64,000 nucleotides of DNA from Allomyces arbusculus (taxonomy: Eukaryota; Blastocladiomycota; Blastocladiomycetes; Blastocladiales; Blastocladiaceae). The position numbers and the translations under genes are program-made. Below are positions 43,027-55,521 of this stretch, one piece after another. Location: NCBI GenBank assembly GCA_027604705.1, contig JADHYV010000063.1, positions 42,439 to 106,438 of the forward strand. The letters run 5' to 3'. The notes under the pieces are model-generated. The model worked only from the letters and a program-made list of their open reading frames with translations. It had not been told where the DNA came from and did no database searches. Within the stretch, counting starts at the first letter, position 1. Every line of letters begins with the position of its first letter.

Positions 43027-44438
43027 GGCGGCCAATGGCGAAGGCGCCGGAGAAGGAGCGCAGTGCACAAAACGAGACAAAGCGAGGGTGCGCGGTGAAG
43101 CGTGCAGGACACGACAAAACGAGATGTCCAGGCACGTAATGGGGTCAACTCGCGACCGGGAACGAAAGTCGCGATTCAATGGCCGAACAACGAGAGCGCA
43201 GCAGGCCGGATTGGTGGCCGAGTACGCCGTAGAAGGCGAGCTGGCCGAAAAACTGGTCGTATGGTTGCTGCTGAAGCCGTGGCGACTGGCGAGCGTGCAG
43301 AATAAACCACGCGATGGCGCGCGTCTTCAAATAAATTTTCAGTTGGACGGCGATTCGCTGTTGAAGGGTCGGATCAGGCCAGCGACAGCGAGCAACAGGG
43401 GCCGAACGCTCGTTAAACGAGCGAGCCAAGAGCTGCAAAGGAGGCACGCAGCGTGGTGGGTTGGTAGAGCGTGGACGAATGGTCCACTTCGACCGTCGTC
43501 GTCCTCCTCGTTGTCTGTGTCGCGAAATCGGCCAGCTCCAGTCGCCCAGATCCCTCACGAGTGCGCGCACGGGATGATCGTGGGGGCGAAGCGTTTAACC
43601 TCGGCGTGGCATGCGCAGCGGTCCCGCAGGCCGCTCCCAAGACGTTGGTGCAACGGAACGCGTGGCAACGGTTTGCACGCGGCGCGGCGTGGTGGGGGGG
43701 TCGAGTCGGTGTCCTCGGGCACGTCTCTTTGACGTGCAGCGGGCGGGCAAGATGGGCGCGTGCGCTGTGGGAGTGCGGCGAGTGGACGGCCGTTCGCACG
43801 CGGGCAGCTGGGCAAAGACCGGCGACAGGATGGCAGCAGAGGGCCGCGTCGGGACGGCTTCAGCGACGCAGACGAGCACCCGGACCGACGGCGCTCGGTC
43901 GCCCGCGCAGCGGTGATTTGCGCTGGCAAATCGTGTGATAATGCAGCTTGCCATATTGGTCGACTTGGTTTTCCGACGACGGCCGCCCCGTTCGCGAAGC
44001 GGGCAAGCGGTGCCCGTGGGAACTGGGAACGAGCAGGCCATCACGAGCAAAGCAGCGGCTTTTGGCAAGTGCTGCTTGTTGGTGCGCGGTCGGCTGACGC
44101 GCACGCGGAAACGGCGTGATGCTGTGACCCTCAATCTCACCGCACGCCGCGTCTCTCGGTCCGCCATCACCTTCTCTAGTCGCTGCGCTCTACCTCCTCC
44201 ACAGGCTCTTTTCATTCAACCCCCCCCCCCCCCCCCACGCCATTTTCCGCCATTGCGCTCTTCCAGCCAGCCAGCCAGCCAGCCCCGTGTCCGTTTCCGC
44301 CTTTGCGCCTGCCGCCTCGCGGCCACGTCGCCATCTTGCCCCGCTCTAGCTTGATGTATATCGGGTCAGATCCAAACAGAAACACGCAAAAAGGAGCAAC
44401 ACAAAATCACTGGGCCAAAACAACTTCAAAACCTCCCT
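43027..44438. other. Intergenic region upstream of the kinase gene
   Basis: About 1.4 kb containing the kinase promoter and the 3' flank of the large disordered-protein gene. ORFs are G+C-driven shadows on both strands. Simple repeats lie at 44221-44284. Confidence 0.5.
44221..44284. repeat. C16 homopolymer and (CAGC)n microsatellite
   Basis: A run of 16 C at 44221-44236 is followed by about five CAGC units at 44264-44284. Such tracts are prone to length change and sequencing error. Confidence 0.9.
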
Positions 44439-47400
44439 CTACTTGTCTCCACTACTCGACCCGCGCACCATGGCCCCAGGCGCCGTCCGCGCTGACGCAG
44501 TCGTCGACGCGCTCGACCGCCGCCGCCGTGCCGCCAGCGATCCGGACGGCGAAGCCTCGACAACAGGTGTCGCTGTTGCGATCCGTCGCGGCGCCACGAT
44601 CCGTGCCGATGACGCTTGCGTGTGCGCCGTGAGCGACCGTGACACGGCGCGGCCGCGCGACGTGGAGCGGCGCACTTTTGGTGGCGATGGGACGGGTGGT
44701 GCCGGCTCGCTCGGAGCCGTGGAACGCGAATCGGTGGTCAGGGATGGGACCGGCGGGACTGGCGGCGCGTCCGGATCCGGCACGACCACCGCGTGCGTTT
44801 CCCTTCCTGGCGTTCCCGGTGTCGCGGGCCGGCCGGGCGTGGCCGGCCTTGCCGGAGTGGCTGGTCGTGCGGGGGTCGCTGGCCTTCCGGGCGTCTCAGG
44901 CCGTGGTGCGGGCGTCACCGCACGTGCCGGCGCCGTCGCACCCGGCGTCACCGGTCTCGCCGCGGGCATGACGGGCCGTCCCGGCGTCGTTGGCCGCCGA
45001 ACCCGATCTCGCCCCACGGGCGTGACCGACCTCCTCCCGGCCACCGCGTGCGTGGGCGTGACGGGCGTCACCGGGCGACTGGAACTCCTCGCCCTCCCCG
45101 CCGCGCCCGCTTCGACCATGATCGGCCCCGTCGCAGGAGCTGCCACGACCATACTCCTTGCCGAGACGGGCGGCAGCGACAAGATCGTCGGTCTCGGCCC
45201 GGGCGTGAGCGATCTCGGCGCCATTGCCACCGCCGTCTGCGTCGACGGTCCACGCGAGACCGCGCGTCTAGGCTGCAACGACGCCGACCTGCGTAACCCT
45301 GAATCAACGCGACCAGGGACGTCGTGGTACTTATTTCTCCCTCGCCCCGGCACAGTCCCGCGCGTATCGGCCGACGCGGCGCGCGCCTTCTTCCCGCACG
45401 ACGGGTCGTGCACCGACTCGGTATCCGCGTCCGCGCCGTCGTCCCAGGATGTACGCGTGTGGCGGTACGGCGACGAGAACGGGGACGGCGGCAGTCGCTG
45501 TGCGCGCAGTTGGTCGTGAATGTCGCAGCACGACTCGCGCGCCCAGGGCGGAACGTGGTACGGGTACGACTCGTGCGATTCGTCGAGTGGCTGTGCGTGG
45601 AACCGCATCCTGCGTGCGGTCAGTAGCGTCGGCGAGAGCGGGTTATCATCGGCCCATTCGCTGGCGAGTTCGTCGCCGAGATCAAGTTCCGACGCGGACC
45701 CAGCGGCAGACGCGGAAAAGTGCACGTGGCCGTGGTGGTAGTGAATGTGCGCGCGGCGCGGCGCGCCGCCGTCGTCGTGGTCGTCGTGGTCGTCGACGTC
45801 CTGATAGGCCTCGTCGTCATCATCGTCGTCGGCGTCCGAGTAGTCGTCGCTCAAATCGTCCGGCAGCAGGAACCGCGCGGGGATCGCGTCCTCGTCGTCG
45901 TCACCGTGGGACCGTTCCTCGCGCTCGTCGTCGGAGGCGTGGCCCTCCGATTCCGCGTCGCTCGCGAGCGCATCCGGTACTCGTGCGGCGCGTGCCGTCT
46001 CGGCCCCGTCTGGCCGCAGGAACGGCGACCGCGCCACTGTCGTCGGCGACGTCGATTCCGGCGACAAGATCTGGTCGACGCGCGTGAGCAGCTCCGTAAT
46101 AATCTTGACCTGCATCCGCGGCGTCGGCGGGGCACTATCCGGTTTCCGTTGCGGGCTCGCGCCGGTGCTGCGCACGGGCTCGGCTTCGTCCTCCTCAACT
46201 GTCTCCACGTCGCCCGAGTACCCGTGCGAGATCGTCTTCGCGTCGCTGCCATTGCCGTCCTCGTGCGCGACCACCACCGCCGAATCATTTCGCGGGAGCA
46301 GGACGGGCGACGGAGGCGGGTCGTGGTCCGCGTTCTCTTCCTCCTCCCGCTCCACATCCTCATCATCATCGTCCGTCAACTCGAGGTCCGGCAACGTCAT
46401 ATCCTCGATCCTCTCCCCCTCACACCCATCTCCTCGTCCTTGTCCCTCCTCCTCTTCAATCGGCCGCAGGGCCGTAATCGTCTGTACGAGCGACAACGGG
46501 GACGACCGGCGGCGGAACACGCGCGGCGATGACGCGCGGGACGTCGTCCATGCGGGCGCGTGCCACTCGCCGCCGAGATCATCGTCGTCGTCAAGAATGG
46601 GCGACGACCGCAGCGGCACGTCCCAGTCGAGGGACCGCCACCGCAGTTGTGGTGCCTGCAGGGATCGCCGTGCGAGGCGAGGCGTCAGGCGACGCCATGG
46701 GGTGGGCAGGGGTATGCGGGTCGGGTACGGTGCAGGAGATGGGGACCGGTGCGTTGTGGTGCGCGACGGTGGGGAGCGCGCGCGCGGTGCAGGAAGCGGC
46801 TCGGACAATGTCCGGAGAGGGAGCGTGTCGGGCTGGGTCGCAGGTTCTGGTGGGACGGCAGGAGCGGGCGCGGGCACGACGGGTGCGTCCTTTGGCGGTG
46901 TCGGCGGCGGGACATCGTCGTCGTGAAGCGGCGGGACCGGTGGTGCGCCGCCGTCGTCGTAGGATCGAGCGGTCGGTGCACCGTCGCTATCATGCAACGG
47001 CGCCGGAGGCGCAAATTGTTCATGCGGTTCTGGCGCGAGAGCGGTCTGCGGGCACGGCGACGACGGTCGCGGTGGCGCGACCTCGCGTCGCGGTGACGGC
47101 GGGGGTGAGCCAATGAGCGCCATGGACGGTTCCGGAAGCGTTTCCGCAAAAATTGACGGAGTTTCGGTGGCAGCCGCGTCGGATTCGGGGTCATCGTCCA
47201 CAGAATCGGATGCGGATGCGGGCAACGGCGCAGTGCGCGGTTCAAGCCCATCGTGTCTCGGTTCCGCGTCCATACGGTCGCCATCCGCAGGAGAGGGTTT
47301 TGGAGCGTCCGTTCGTGCCGGTGTTGCAGACAAAGCCGGTGTTGGCGGATCTCGACCAACAGAATCCGATGCCGACCCCGCGTTCGACGCAGCACTCGAT

Positions 47401-48921
47401 ACTCCGCTCGACCTCGACCCCACACTCGACCCGCCACTCGACCCTCCCCCACTCCGCGTCGGCACGAGCAATCCCACCTTCGACAACAACCGCGACGCCG
47501 ACCGCCTCCTTCTCACCCACGGATCGACGGGCGGTGCCGGCGGCGCCGCCGCGACCCTCTCCAGCGCAGCCACGCGCGACCGCACCGAGCTCGGGACCAC
47601 CGGGACGGGCGGGAGTGGTGACGGCAAGGACGGCGGTGGCGGCGACTTGCTTTTCGCGAGCCGGGGAGACCGCGACCGTGATCGGGATCGGGGTCGTGTC
47701 GTAGACCGCGGCGATTTGGACGGCACGGGCATGACCACGTCCGGGAACAGAATCTGACGAATGTGCGCATTCGACGGGATATGGGCCGGGTCGGCAATCG
47801 GTGCGGATTCGCCGGTGAGCTGCGACAGCGTGGCCAAGTCGGCGGTGCGCGGATGACCCGACGCGGCAGTTGCCGACGCCGGAGCAGGAGGAACCGCGAC
47901 TGGCGGCATCGGTAAGTGCGAAGGGAACACGTGCGCCGTCGGAGACACGACGTCGACGGTTGGCGGCGGCGGTGGGAGCGGTTTCGAATCAATCGACGTG
48001 GGTTTTGCTGGCGGTACCAATGGCGTATTCGCGGCTGCAACCACGTCAGCGGTCACCGATCCCGTCATGGTCGGTGCTGGTGCGGGCGCGCAGGCGGCGG
48101 GTTTCAGTGCGTTCAGTTGGCCCTTGACCTCGTTCATCGACTGCGTGAGTCCGTGCACCATATTGAGCAGCCGGTCGAGCCGGTCGTCGGGCGCGGGTAA
48201 CGGAATCGAGAGGTTTGGCCAGGTCCATGTGGACGGAGCGGATGGAGCTGCTGCGGAGGGGGATGCTGAGGACGAGGACGGCGAGAGCGGGGCCGTGTCG
48301 TCAAACGTGGCCACGGGCATGGGTTTCCCAGCGTCGGCTTGCAGGCTGGCGACGACGCGCGGGAGCTCGTTGAGCACGTTGCTATCACGGCGAAATTCGA
48401 ACGCGTCAGTGCGCCTGCTGGGTGGAGAACGGCGGGAACGATCGAACGTACAGCAAGAACACAAGACTGAACAGCTGGTGCGCTGGATCCGACGCGCCGC
48501 CAGTTGTCTCGGGTGCTTTTTCGCCGGGCAGCACACCAGGTTCGGGCGCCTTGCCCGGCGCACTGGACGGCGCGTCAGCAGCAGCGGATCCGAGCATGGT
48601 GGTCGCCTTGGACTCGACCAGCGCGGTCAAGTCGCTCAGATCGAATTGGTGCGGTGGCGGTTCGGCGGGCCGGGCGGGCGCCGTCTGGTCGTCGTCGCCG
48701 GAATCGCGGTCGTCGGTCGTGGTCAGCGTGTGGTCGGACGTGTCGTAATGACCATGCTGGACAGAATGCAATCACAACCACGTTAGCCATGAACAACACA
48801 TCGTAGAGCAGTTCGGGACACCGCGTACTAATGCCGTTTTGGTATGCTTGGCAATCAGCGTGCGGAACCGGCGCGGGAGCGGCATGGAGCGGTCGGCGTG
48901 CGTGAGGGGCGCACTGGCCAT
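44439..48921 (-). CDS. Large disordered Pro/Ser/Asp-rich protein of unknown function
   Basis: 1457 aa from exons 48829..48921, 48452..48756 and 44439..48414. Introns are 48757-48828 (GTACGC...CCAG) and 48415-48451 (37 nt, GTACGT...GCAG), and both keep frame. The start ATG at 48921 is followed by a short basic segment (RRFRTLIAKHTKTAL). Possible ordered parts are limited: a helix near FDLSDLTALVESKATTML, FEFRRDSNVLNELPRVVASL and a heptad stretch DDRLDRLLNMVHGLTQSMNEVK. The middle is Pro-rich with many SPP and TPP sites, then strongly acidic (DDDEDVEREEEE, DDDDDEAYQDVDDHDD), then His-rich (HIHYHHGHVHF). Near the C-terminus are tandem RPxTP units (RPATPARPATPARPATPGRP). I recognise no family. 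The reverse strand also has long open frames, which are composition shadows. Confidence 0.65.
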
Positions 48922-49954
48922 GGAATCGAGCACGGTCGTGGTCGCGGCAACCACGGCAGCGACGGCAGCGGGCACGCGTGTGGCCAGTTTTGCGTGACGC
49001 TCCGCCGGGTGGGCAGGTCAGCGAAAGCAGGTTCGGCGCGGGAAAGATCCAGCGTCCGCAGTCAAGGAAACCCGGTCTGCCGTCACAAGCGCGCCAGTTC
49101 GCGGACCCAGGCACGGCAAGAATACAATGATCTGCTCGCGGATTGGTAACCACGCGGCTGCGGCCAGTACTCGACGTCGAGAACAGGGCGAACAGCGCAA
49201 ACTGGCGGCGTAAGGGCAGGGCAGCGATACGAGCGAGCGAGCGAGCGAGCAAGCACGCCGACGTGTCAGCGCCAGCGCAGTTGGCAAGAAAGAGCGTGAT
49301 ATTCTGGGCGTGAAAGGCGGCACAGGCGGCGCTGCCAAACGGGCGGCGCGTCGTGAACGGTGGTGGCCGTGGGTCGTTTGTGCCGCGCAAGCACTGCTGG
49401 CGATAGCGCGGGTATCTCGGGTCGCTGCGACGGGTGGAGACGCTGCTCTACGTTGCGCCGAGTTGGGCGCCGTCGTGGTGCGGTCCGAAAAATCAATCCA
49501 TGACGGGTGCAGCTGCCGAGCAGGACGAGCGTGGCGACACGGCGGCACTGAAGCACCGGTGATCGCTCGCGGCGTTTGGACCAAGTCGCAAGTCGAAACA
49601 CCTCAGGTCGTGTTGGGAGCTTTGCGCGCGAGGTGGGCAAGCCGTGCCAGTCCCCTCTTTCACCGTGTGGCGTCGCCCGACAAATGAATTTGTGAACGCA
49701 GCAAAATGCACACGCTTACAGCATTATTTATCCAATAATTTACAGCACCAACTCGCGCCTCTCGACGCGCAAGCAGAGTCGCGCGTGCATGCCGGAGACT
49801 GGTCACCCGCTGCGACGTTGATGCCGATGCTGACGCTGCTGGCCGCGAACCGGCCAGCCGCTCTTTCTCCGTTGACGCTCTGCAAATATTACACCAAAAT
49901 TCCCATTATTGCGGGACCTTCCTTCCCATTATCGCGGGACCTTCGACTCTCGGC
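48922..49954. other. Intergenic region between two minus-strand genes
   Basis: About 1 kb. It includes a GAGC/GAGCAAGC-type microsatellite near 49225-49256 and an A+T-rich patch at 49680-49750 (probable 3' flank of the SET-domain gene). No gene was recognised. Confidence 0.5.
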
Positions 49955-51985
49955 CTACCCAGCCAACAAACTGCGCGGCCGCGAAAAAACATCACCAAAC
50001 TCGCTTGCCGCGCCCGACGCCGACGCGGCAACCCCCATGGCCGCGCACGTATCGAGCCCACGATCCGACGCCCACTGCGCGAGTTCCAAATTCCCCCTGG
50101 CGCGCGCTTGCTTCATCAACCACAGCAAATTATGCTGCACGTCGCCATTCCACGCGATCAAGCGCGTCCACTCGGCGTCGGACGCCGGCACGTCGCCGCC
50201 TTCGGCATCGGACTCGTCCGAGGGCGCCACGTGCAGTGACGCGAGCGCCAGCGGTCTCGGTGCAGGCGCCAGCGCAACATAGTTGACGGCGACGAGGTAC
50301 ATGAGCGCCGGCACGTGCATGACGCGGTCGATCGCGTCGGCGTCAAAGAAGAGCAGTTGCTTGAGCGCGTCGTAGACGAGGAAGTGCGACGGGGAGACGT
50401 GTACGCCCGAGTCCGGGTCGGTCAGGGCCGCCGTCAGGTCCGGATGGTCGAGACAGTCGCCGAGCAAGATGCTCGCGAGCGTGCGTGCCGAAAACGTGTC
50501 GGTAGCGGGCACGTTGCGAGAAAACACGTCGAGAACCGGACTAAGCACGGCGAGCATCGCTTCCGGGTCATGCGCGAGCCGCGCTTCGGCCGCGATGATT
50601 TCACCCATGGTTGAGACCACTTCGCCGCACCGGCCACAAACGAGTTGCGCATCCAGGTCCTCATCGTCCCCGCTCTGATCGTCATCGTCGTAGTCCATTT
50701 CCTCGTCTTCGTTCTCCGTGTCTGGTGGCGGTGGTGGTGGCACGTACGACCCTTGGTCGCGCGGCGATCCAACGGGGCTCACGAGCGCGCGACACATGGG
50801 GTTCGCGCAGACGAACGCGCGGGCAAAGTCCGGATCCGGTCCTGCGCACATGCGGCAATTGCACACGAATCCACGGTTGGCCAAGTTACCGCGGCGCACG
50901 CGCGTCGGCAAGAAACTGTTTTCCTGGTAGGCAATGGAAATCACGTCGCCAGCGGCAATCGGCTGCAGTGCCGTGAAGAGCAGGTGCGTGACGGGTTCGG
51001 CCTTGGCAAGCTCAATGTCGGACACGCCGATGGTCTGGGCCGAGTCGGGCGCCGGCGAAAAGGGCGGGAAGAAGGTGACAAGGGCATTGGGCTTGCACGA
51101 GTGCTCGGGCATTGATGCGACAATCGACAGGACACAATGTTCCTCCTCGCCCTCGGCCTCGGCATCGTCGTTGTCGTCGCCGCTGGTTGCAACGGGACCC
51201 GTCTTGATGTCCTCGGAGTGCACGTTGGTTTCGATGATATAGAGCAGCTTGAGCAGCGTCTCGGTCGTCGGAAAACTCCCTAAATCAGTGTCATCGTCTG
51301 GTCAGCTCTCATCCATCACGTTTCGCAAAAAGCTCGTGCACGAGTCCATACCGCCTCCCTTGTTGCCACGCTTCGCAAACCGCTTCTTGATCTTGTCGCG
51401 GAACACCTTGACGTCGGCGCGGTACTGCGCAATCCGCTCACCGTTGACGCGCTCGGCCAGCGCCGACGTCATACCGTCCGCCGAGAGCTCTGCCAAGAGC
51501 AACGCGTGCGCAGCATACGTGGTCGGCACCGGCTGGTAGACAGCGTGCACGACAAACTCGTACATGAGCCGCTGGTAGTCGGGCGCAATCGAGAGGCCCG
51601 ACACGGGCGCGAAATGTTGTGCAACAGCATGGGCCGTGTCGAGCAAGGCCGGCTCGGAAAAAACCACTTCGCCAGGCTAAATAGTGACACGCGCTGAACG
51701 TGAATTTAAGCACCAGCCAGCATCGGGTTCGTCGTGAAACGCGATCCGCACGCTAAAATCCTTGGCCGCGACCAGCAAGCGGTCGCCGCGGTCCGGGTGC
51801 GGCACGACGCGCACGAGTGGAGCGTAGGGGGCAAGGTACTCGTCCAGGAGCATTTCGGGTTCGTTGTCGTCGAGTGCGGGTAGTGACGGAATCCACGTCA
51901 GGAGCGGGCTGTCGAGTTCGTAGTCCGAGTCGGACGCGGATCCGTCGAGCGAGAAGGACGAGCGCGGCAAGACGCGTCCGACCAT
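49955..51985 (-). CDS. SET-domain protein of the SMYD-like group
   Basis: 627 aa from exons 51752..51985, 51352..51676 and 49955..51279. Introns are 75 and 72 nt (GTGCGG...TTTAG, GTATGG...TTTAG), both in phase. The first join creates RLLVAAKDFS-PGEVVFSEPALL, the start of the split SET domain. After an insert comes the catalytic core MPEHSCKPNALVTFF (equivalent of NHSCxPN), the SET end ISIAYQENSFLPTRVRRGNL, and a post-SET cysteine cluster in FVCNCRMCAG. A second CxxC group (CANPMCRAL, VCGRCGEVV) may bind zinc. I see no MYND finger where SMYD proteins carry it. A putative lysine methyltransferase; substrate unknown. The C-terminal region is helical. Confidence 0.82.
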
Positions 51986-52986
51986 GACAGAATGAGGTCA
52001 ACTTCGTTAGAGCCCGTCACTGAAGTACTGGGGAGGGCAGAGGAGAGAGAGGATGGAGCGGGTCGGCGCAAGAGCTGGTTTTGGACCGTGAAAGACCACG
52101 AGACGCTCTTTCCCGTGAGGCACTTGCTCGCGGGTTCATGGCGACTTTGGGCCCCAGGACAAGGCAAGACGCGCCTAAGTGGAGCACAGTCTCGCCGCGG
52201 CAAATGGTGGCCGGATACTCACGCGCGCTTCTCCGCCTGCGCACATCGCCCGGGTCATGATGTCCTCAACTACCGAAGAAACGACCAGGGCCAATCCCAA
52301 CGACTTCGAACAACAGCGCTGTGGTAGCACCAGCGCGTGAACAGATTTCCTCAGCCACTGGCCACCGCCACCCAAGAGAAGGACCACCGTGTGTCCTCGG
52401 GACCCAGGATGACGACGTGCGAGGCGTGCGTTACGCCCATGCGACCAGCTGGTCCTCTCGCCGTTGAACGTCTATCAGGAGTAACTGGTTCACATTTGGT
52501 GTCCTCATTCTCGCAGGTGGACAGTGCCGTGGTGCCGTGGTGCCGTGGTGCCTTGGTCATTTGCTGGGCGTTGATGCAGGTCGGATCGCTTGCAGCGCCT
52601 CGCAGCGGGTGGACACGGATCCCAACGGGTGGACATGATACTTACGAGCGTATTGCAGCGGGATGGGTGGCAATAAGCTGTGTTTTGATCGTGGTCGCCG
52701 AAGTGGTCGTGCTCAGCGATGTGGCCAAAAAAAGTGGAGCTGGTGCTGCTTTTGCTGCTTCCGCTGCTTCGTGTCGTGCGGTGGGCCAGTCATGTGCAAG
52801 GCCATTGTTCGCGTCGGCTGTCTTGACGACACCAACCAAGCGATACAAAAACGATCTGTACTTATGTTACTGGCCTCCTCCTCCTCGATCAACTTAATAT
52901 AGGCCACCGCCGCCCGGCACCATGCCGCGCATCGGACCGGCCTGACGCGCAGGCCGACCGACGTCATGCCCTGCCTGGTTCCGATC
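51986..52986. other. Intergenic region without a recognised gene
   Basis: About 1 kb between two minus-strand genes, with an 8-bp tandem repeat at 52524-52552. No conserved frame was seen. Confidence 0.5.
52524..52552. repeat. 8-bp tandem repeat (GTGCCGTG)
   Basis: Three full GTGCCGTG units plus a partial one (GTGCC), head to tail. Confidence 0.85.
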
Positions 52987-53981
52987 TTACTCGTTGGTCC
53001 ACTGCGCCGCGCGCTTCTCGGCAAAAGCTTTCATGCCCTCCTTCTGGTCCTTGGTGGCAAACGTGGCCTGGAAGAGGCGGCGCTCAAAGTGCAGGCCCTC
53101 GGCGAGCGACAGCTCAAACGACTTGTTGACGGCCTCCTTGCACATTTGCGTGGCAACCTGCGAGTAAGACGCAATCTGCTCGCCAAGCTTGACGGCCTCG
53201 GCCACGACCGTATCGGCCGGGAACACGCGCGCGACCAAACCGGCGCGCTCAGCCTCCTCGGCGCTCCACATGTTGCCCGAGAGCACGAGCTCCATGGCCT
53301 TGGACTTGCCGACAGCCTTGACGAGGCGCTAAGGGTTGTCGAGAAATGAATACGCGGTCAGCTGGCGTGCAACTGATGCAGTCGAGCGCGACCCCGCGTC
53401 ACAAAATGTACCTGCGAGCCACCAGCACCGGGGATCGTGCCGAGCTTGATCTCCGGCTGGCCAAACTTGGCATTATCGCCAGCGTAGATGAGGTCGCACA
53501 TCATGGCGAGCTCGCAGCCACCACCGAGCGCGAACCCCTGGACGGCGGCGATCACAGGCTTGCGCGCCTGCGTGATCTCGGTCCAGTGACCCAAAAAGTT
53601 GGACTTGTAGTTGTCGACAAAGTGCGTGTTGGCCATCTCCTTGATGTCAGCGCCAGCCGCGAACGCCTTGGGCAGACCCGTCAGAACCACGGCACCGACG
53701 GCCGGGTCATTGTCGAGCGTGCGGATCGCGTCGTTGAGTTCGTGGAAGAGACCCGAGCACAGCGCATTGAGCGCCTTGGGGCGGTTCAGCTGCACGATGC
53801 CGACCTTGCCCGTCTCCGAGAGCGAGACCTTGATGTACTCCCACGAGCGCGTCGTGAGCGCCGAAGATGGGGAGGCCGACGCGGCGGTCGCGTTGCCGCG
53901 GCGGATCGCCGACAGGGCTGAGGCGCGGGAGGCGGCCGGGCGCGCGGCGCGCAGGGCAGCGTGGGTCATGGACGACAGCAT
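52987..53981 (-). CDS. Mitochondrial enoyl-CoA hydratase (crotonase)
   Basis: 303 aa from exons 53412..53981 and 52987..53328. The 83-nt intron (GTACAT...TTAG) joins IPGAGGSQ to [18 protein letters not shown] exactly at the family's conserved block. It hydrates trans-2-enoyl-CoA in beta-oxidation. The N-terminus ([20 protein letters not shown]) is basic, Ala/Arg/Ser-rich and lacks acids, typical of a mitochondrial presequence. Family blocks: [29 protein letters not shown] (oxyanion hole), [13 protein letters not shown] and [16 protein letters not shown], the last two carrying both catalytic glutamates. The C-terminus [17 protein letters not shown] is typical. It is head-to-head with the p24 gene. 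Confidence 0.96.
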
Positions 53982-54497
53982 CGTGGTCGAGATGGGGCGT
54001 GCGGGAGTCTGAGCAACGAGGCAGCGAGGAGAAGGGATCGAAGGCGGTCGTTGCAACGCGTGTTGGGGAGCGACTCGGTCAGATTCGGCTTGACGTTGTG
54101 ATTTTTGCGGATTTTTCCAGGTCGCGTTGCGGTGGGCCGCGGTCGCGTGGTGCCTCTGCCATGGCCATCGTGGCTCTAACAGTCCGTCAGATGGGAGCTG
54201 GACACGGCGAGCTCGCCAGCCCAAGCGGCTCTGCTCCACCACTTCTTGCTCGCAAGAACCGTCGACTGCTGCACTCCACCATCACGGGCCAGCTACTTCC
54301 AACAAGTCGCTCGCGACACGCTGCAAGTGGTCGAGCTGCACACACTGCCGTCGCTGGATCGACTGGCCGCCAAGCGATCCACTCTGAAGTGGTCCCAACC
54401 AATCCACGCCCGCTTACCCGCCAGCATTGGAGCCGCAAGGAGACAGACAGTCCAAGCTCAGCAACATTCGCTACCTGTCGTCGCCATTCTCTCCACC
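53982..54497. other. Divergent promoter region of the hydratase and p24 genes
   Basis: A 516-bp gap between head-to-head starts. No specific motif was recognised. Confidence 0.5.
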
Positions 54498-55521
54498 ATG
54501 CGGCCACTCTTGTTTGCTGTCGTGGTCTTGCTGGCCTGCCTCGCTGCGACCGCGCAGGGGCTGCATTTCTACCTTGAAAACGGCAAAGAGAAGTGCTTCT
54601 TTGAGGAGCTGCCCAAGGACACGGTGGTCATGGGTGCGTGCTTGATGCGCCGCGTGGCGAGGCCATGCCACCCTGTCGGCTCTGCATCCGAGACCTGACG
54701 CGACTCGGTCCCATCAGGCACCTACAGCTCCGAGGAATGGTCCGACGCCAACCAGCAGTACATTGAGAACCTTGCGCTCAACATTGCCATCAAGGTCACG
54801 GTACGGGAGCGTGTTGCTGTGTTTCGAGCTGGTCCGTGATCGCATCTCATGCGCTGCCACTCTCGTGTAGCACGTCGAGTCGGGTGTCGATGTCGTGAGC
54901 AAAAAGGGCGCATCATTTGGCAAGTTTTCGTTTTCGGCTGCCTACAGCGGACAGCACAAGCTGTGCGTCACGCCGTCCACCGCAACGTGGTTCTCGTTTG
55001 CCAAAACGGTGCGCTTCGTGCAGGCCTCCTCCATGAGTCTCATCTATGATGCTGATCGAAACCTTGTATGTCCCATTCCAGCGCATGCATCTCGACTTGG
55101 TGATTGGCGATAACGCATCCGCTGAAGAGCCCAAGCCCGAGGACAAGGCGAATGGTACGGGTTCGGTTTGTTGCTGACTCCATCATGGCCATGTTGCTCA
55201 CCTCGACTTGCCGTTTCTCTGATGCTCAGATATGGTCATTCGCGTCCGCGACCTGATCCATCGCGTCGCCGACATTCGCCGGGAGCAGCAGTACCAGCGC
55301 GAGGTCGAGGCCACGTTCCGCGACACGTCCGAGCTCATCAACTCGCGCGTCGTGACGTGGACCATTGTCGTACGTTGCCACGGCTGCTCTTCGCCGCCAT
55401 CGTAGAAATGAGCAAACTGACTCGTTCACCTGACATTTAGCAACTGTGCGCACTCGGCTTGACGTGCTTCTGGCAGCTCCGCCACCTGCGCACTTTCTTC
55501 GCTGCCAAAAAGCTCGTCTAG
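54498..55521 (+). CDS. p24-family cargo receptor (emp24/TMED, alpha-like)
   Basis: 216 aa from six exons: 54498..54633, 54718..54800, 54871..55008, 55082..55154, 55230..55369, 55441..55521; all phases agree. It cycles between ER and Golgi in COPII/COPI vesicles and sorts GPI proteins and other cargo. A signal peptide (RPLLFAVVVLLACLAATAQG) is followed by LHFYLENGKEKCFFEELPKD, the start of the GOLD domain. The second GOLD cysteine lies in HKLCVTP. A coiled-coil stalk (HRVADIRREQQYQREVEATF) precedes the membrane helix (VTWTIVQLCALGLTCFWQL). The cytosolic tail RHLRTFFAAKKLV has both the FF (COPII) and KKxx (COPI) signals and closely resembles the TMED9 tail. Confidence 0.96.

Noticed and set aside
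44443-45519. Plus-strand Gly/Val-rich, collagen-like frame
   Set aside because: Antisense of the tandem Pro/Thr repeats of the large minus-strand gene, whose frame stays open much longer and splices to upstream exons.
53346-53921. Plus-strand frame inside the enoyl-CoA hydratase gene
   Set aside because: Shadow of a gene with clear crotonase motifs on the minus strand.
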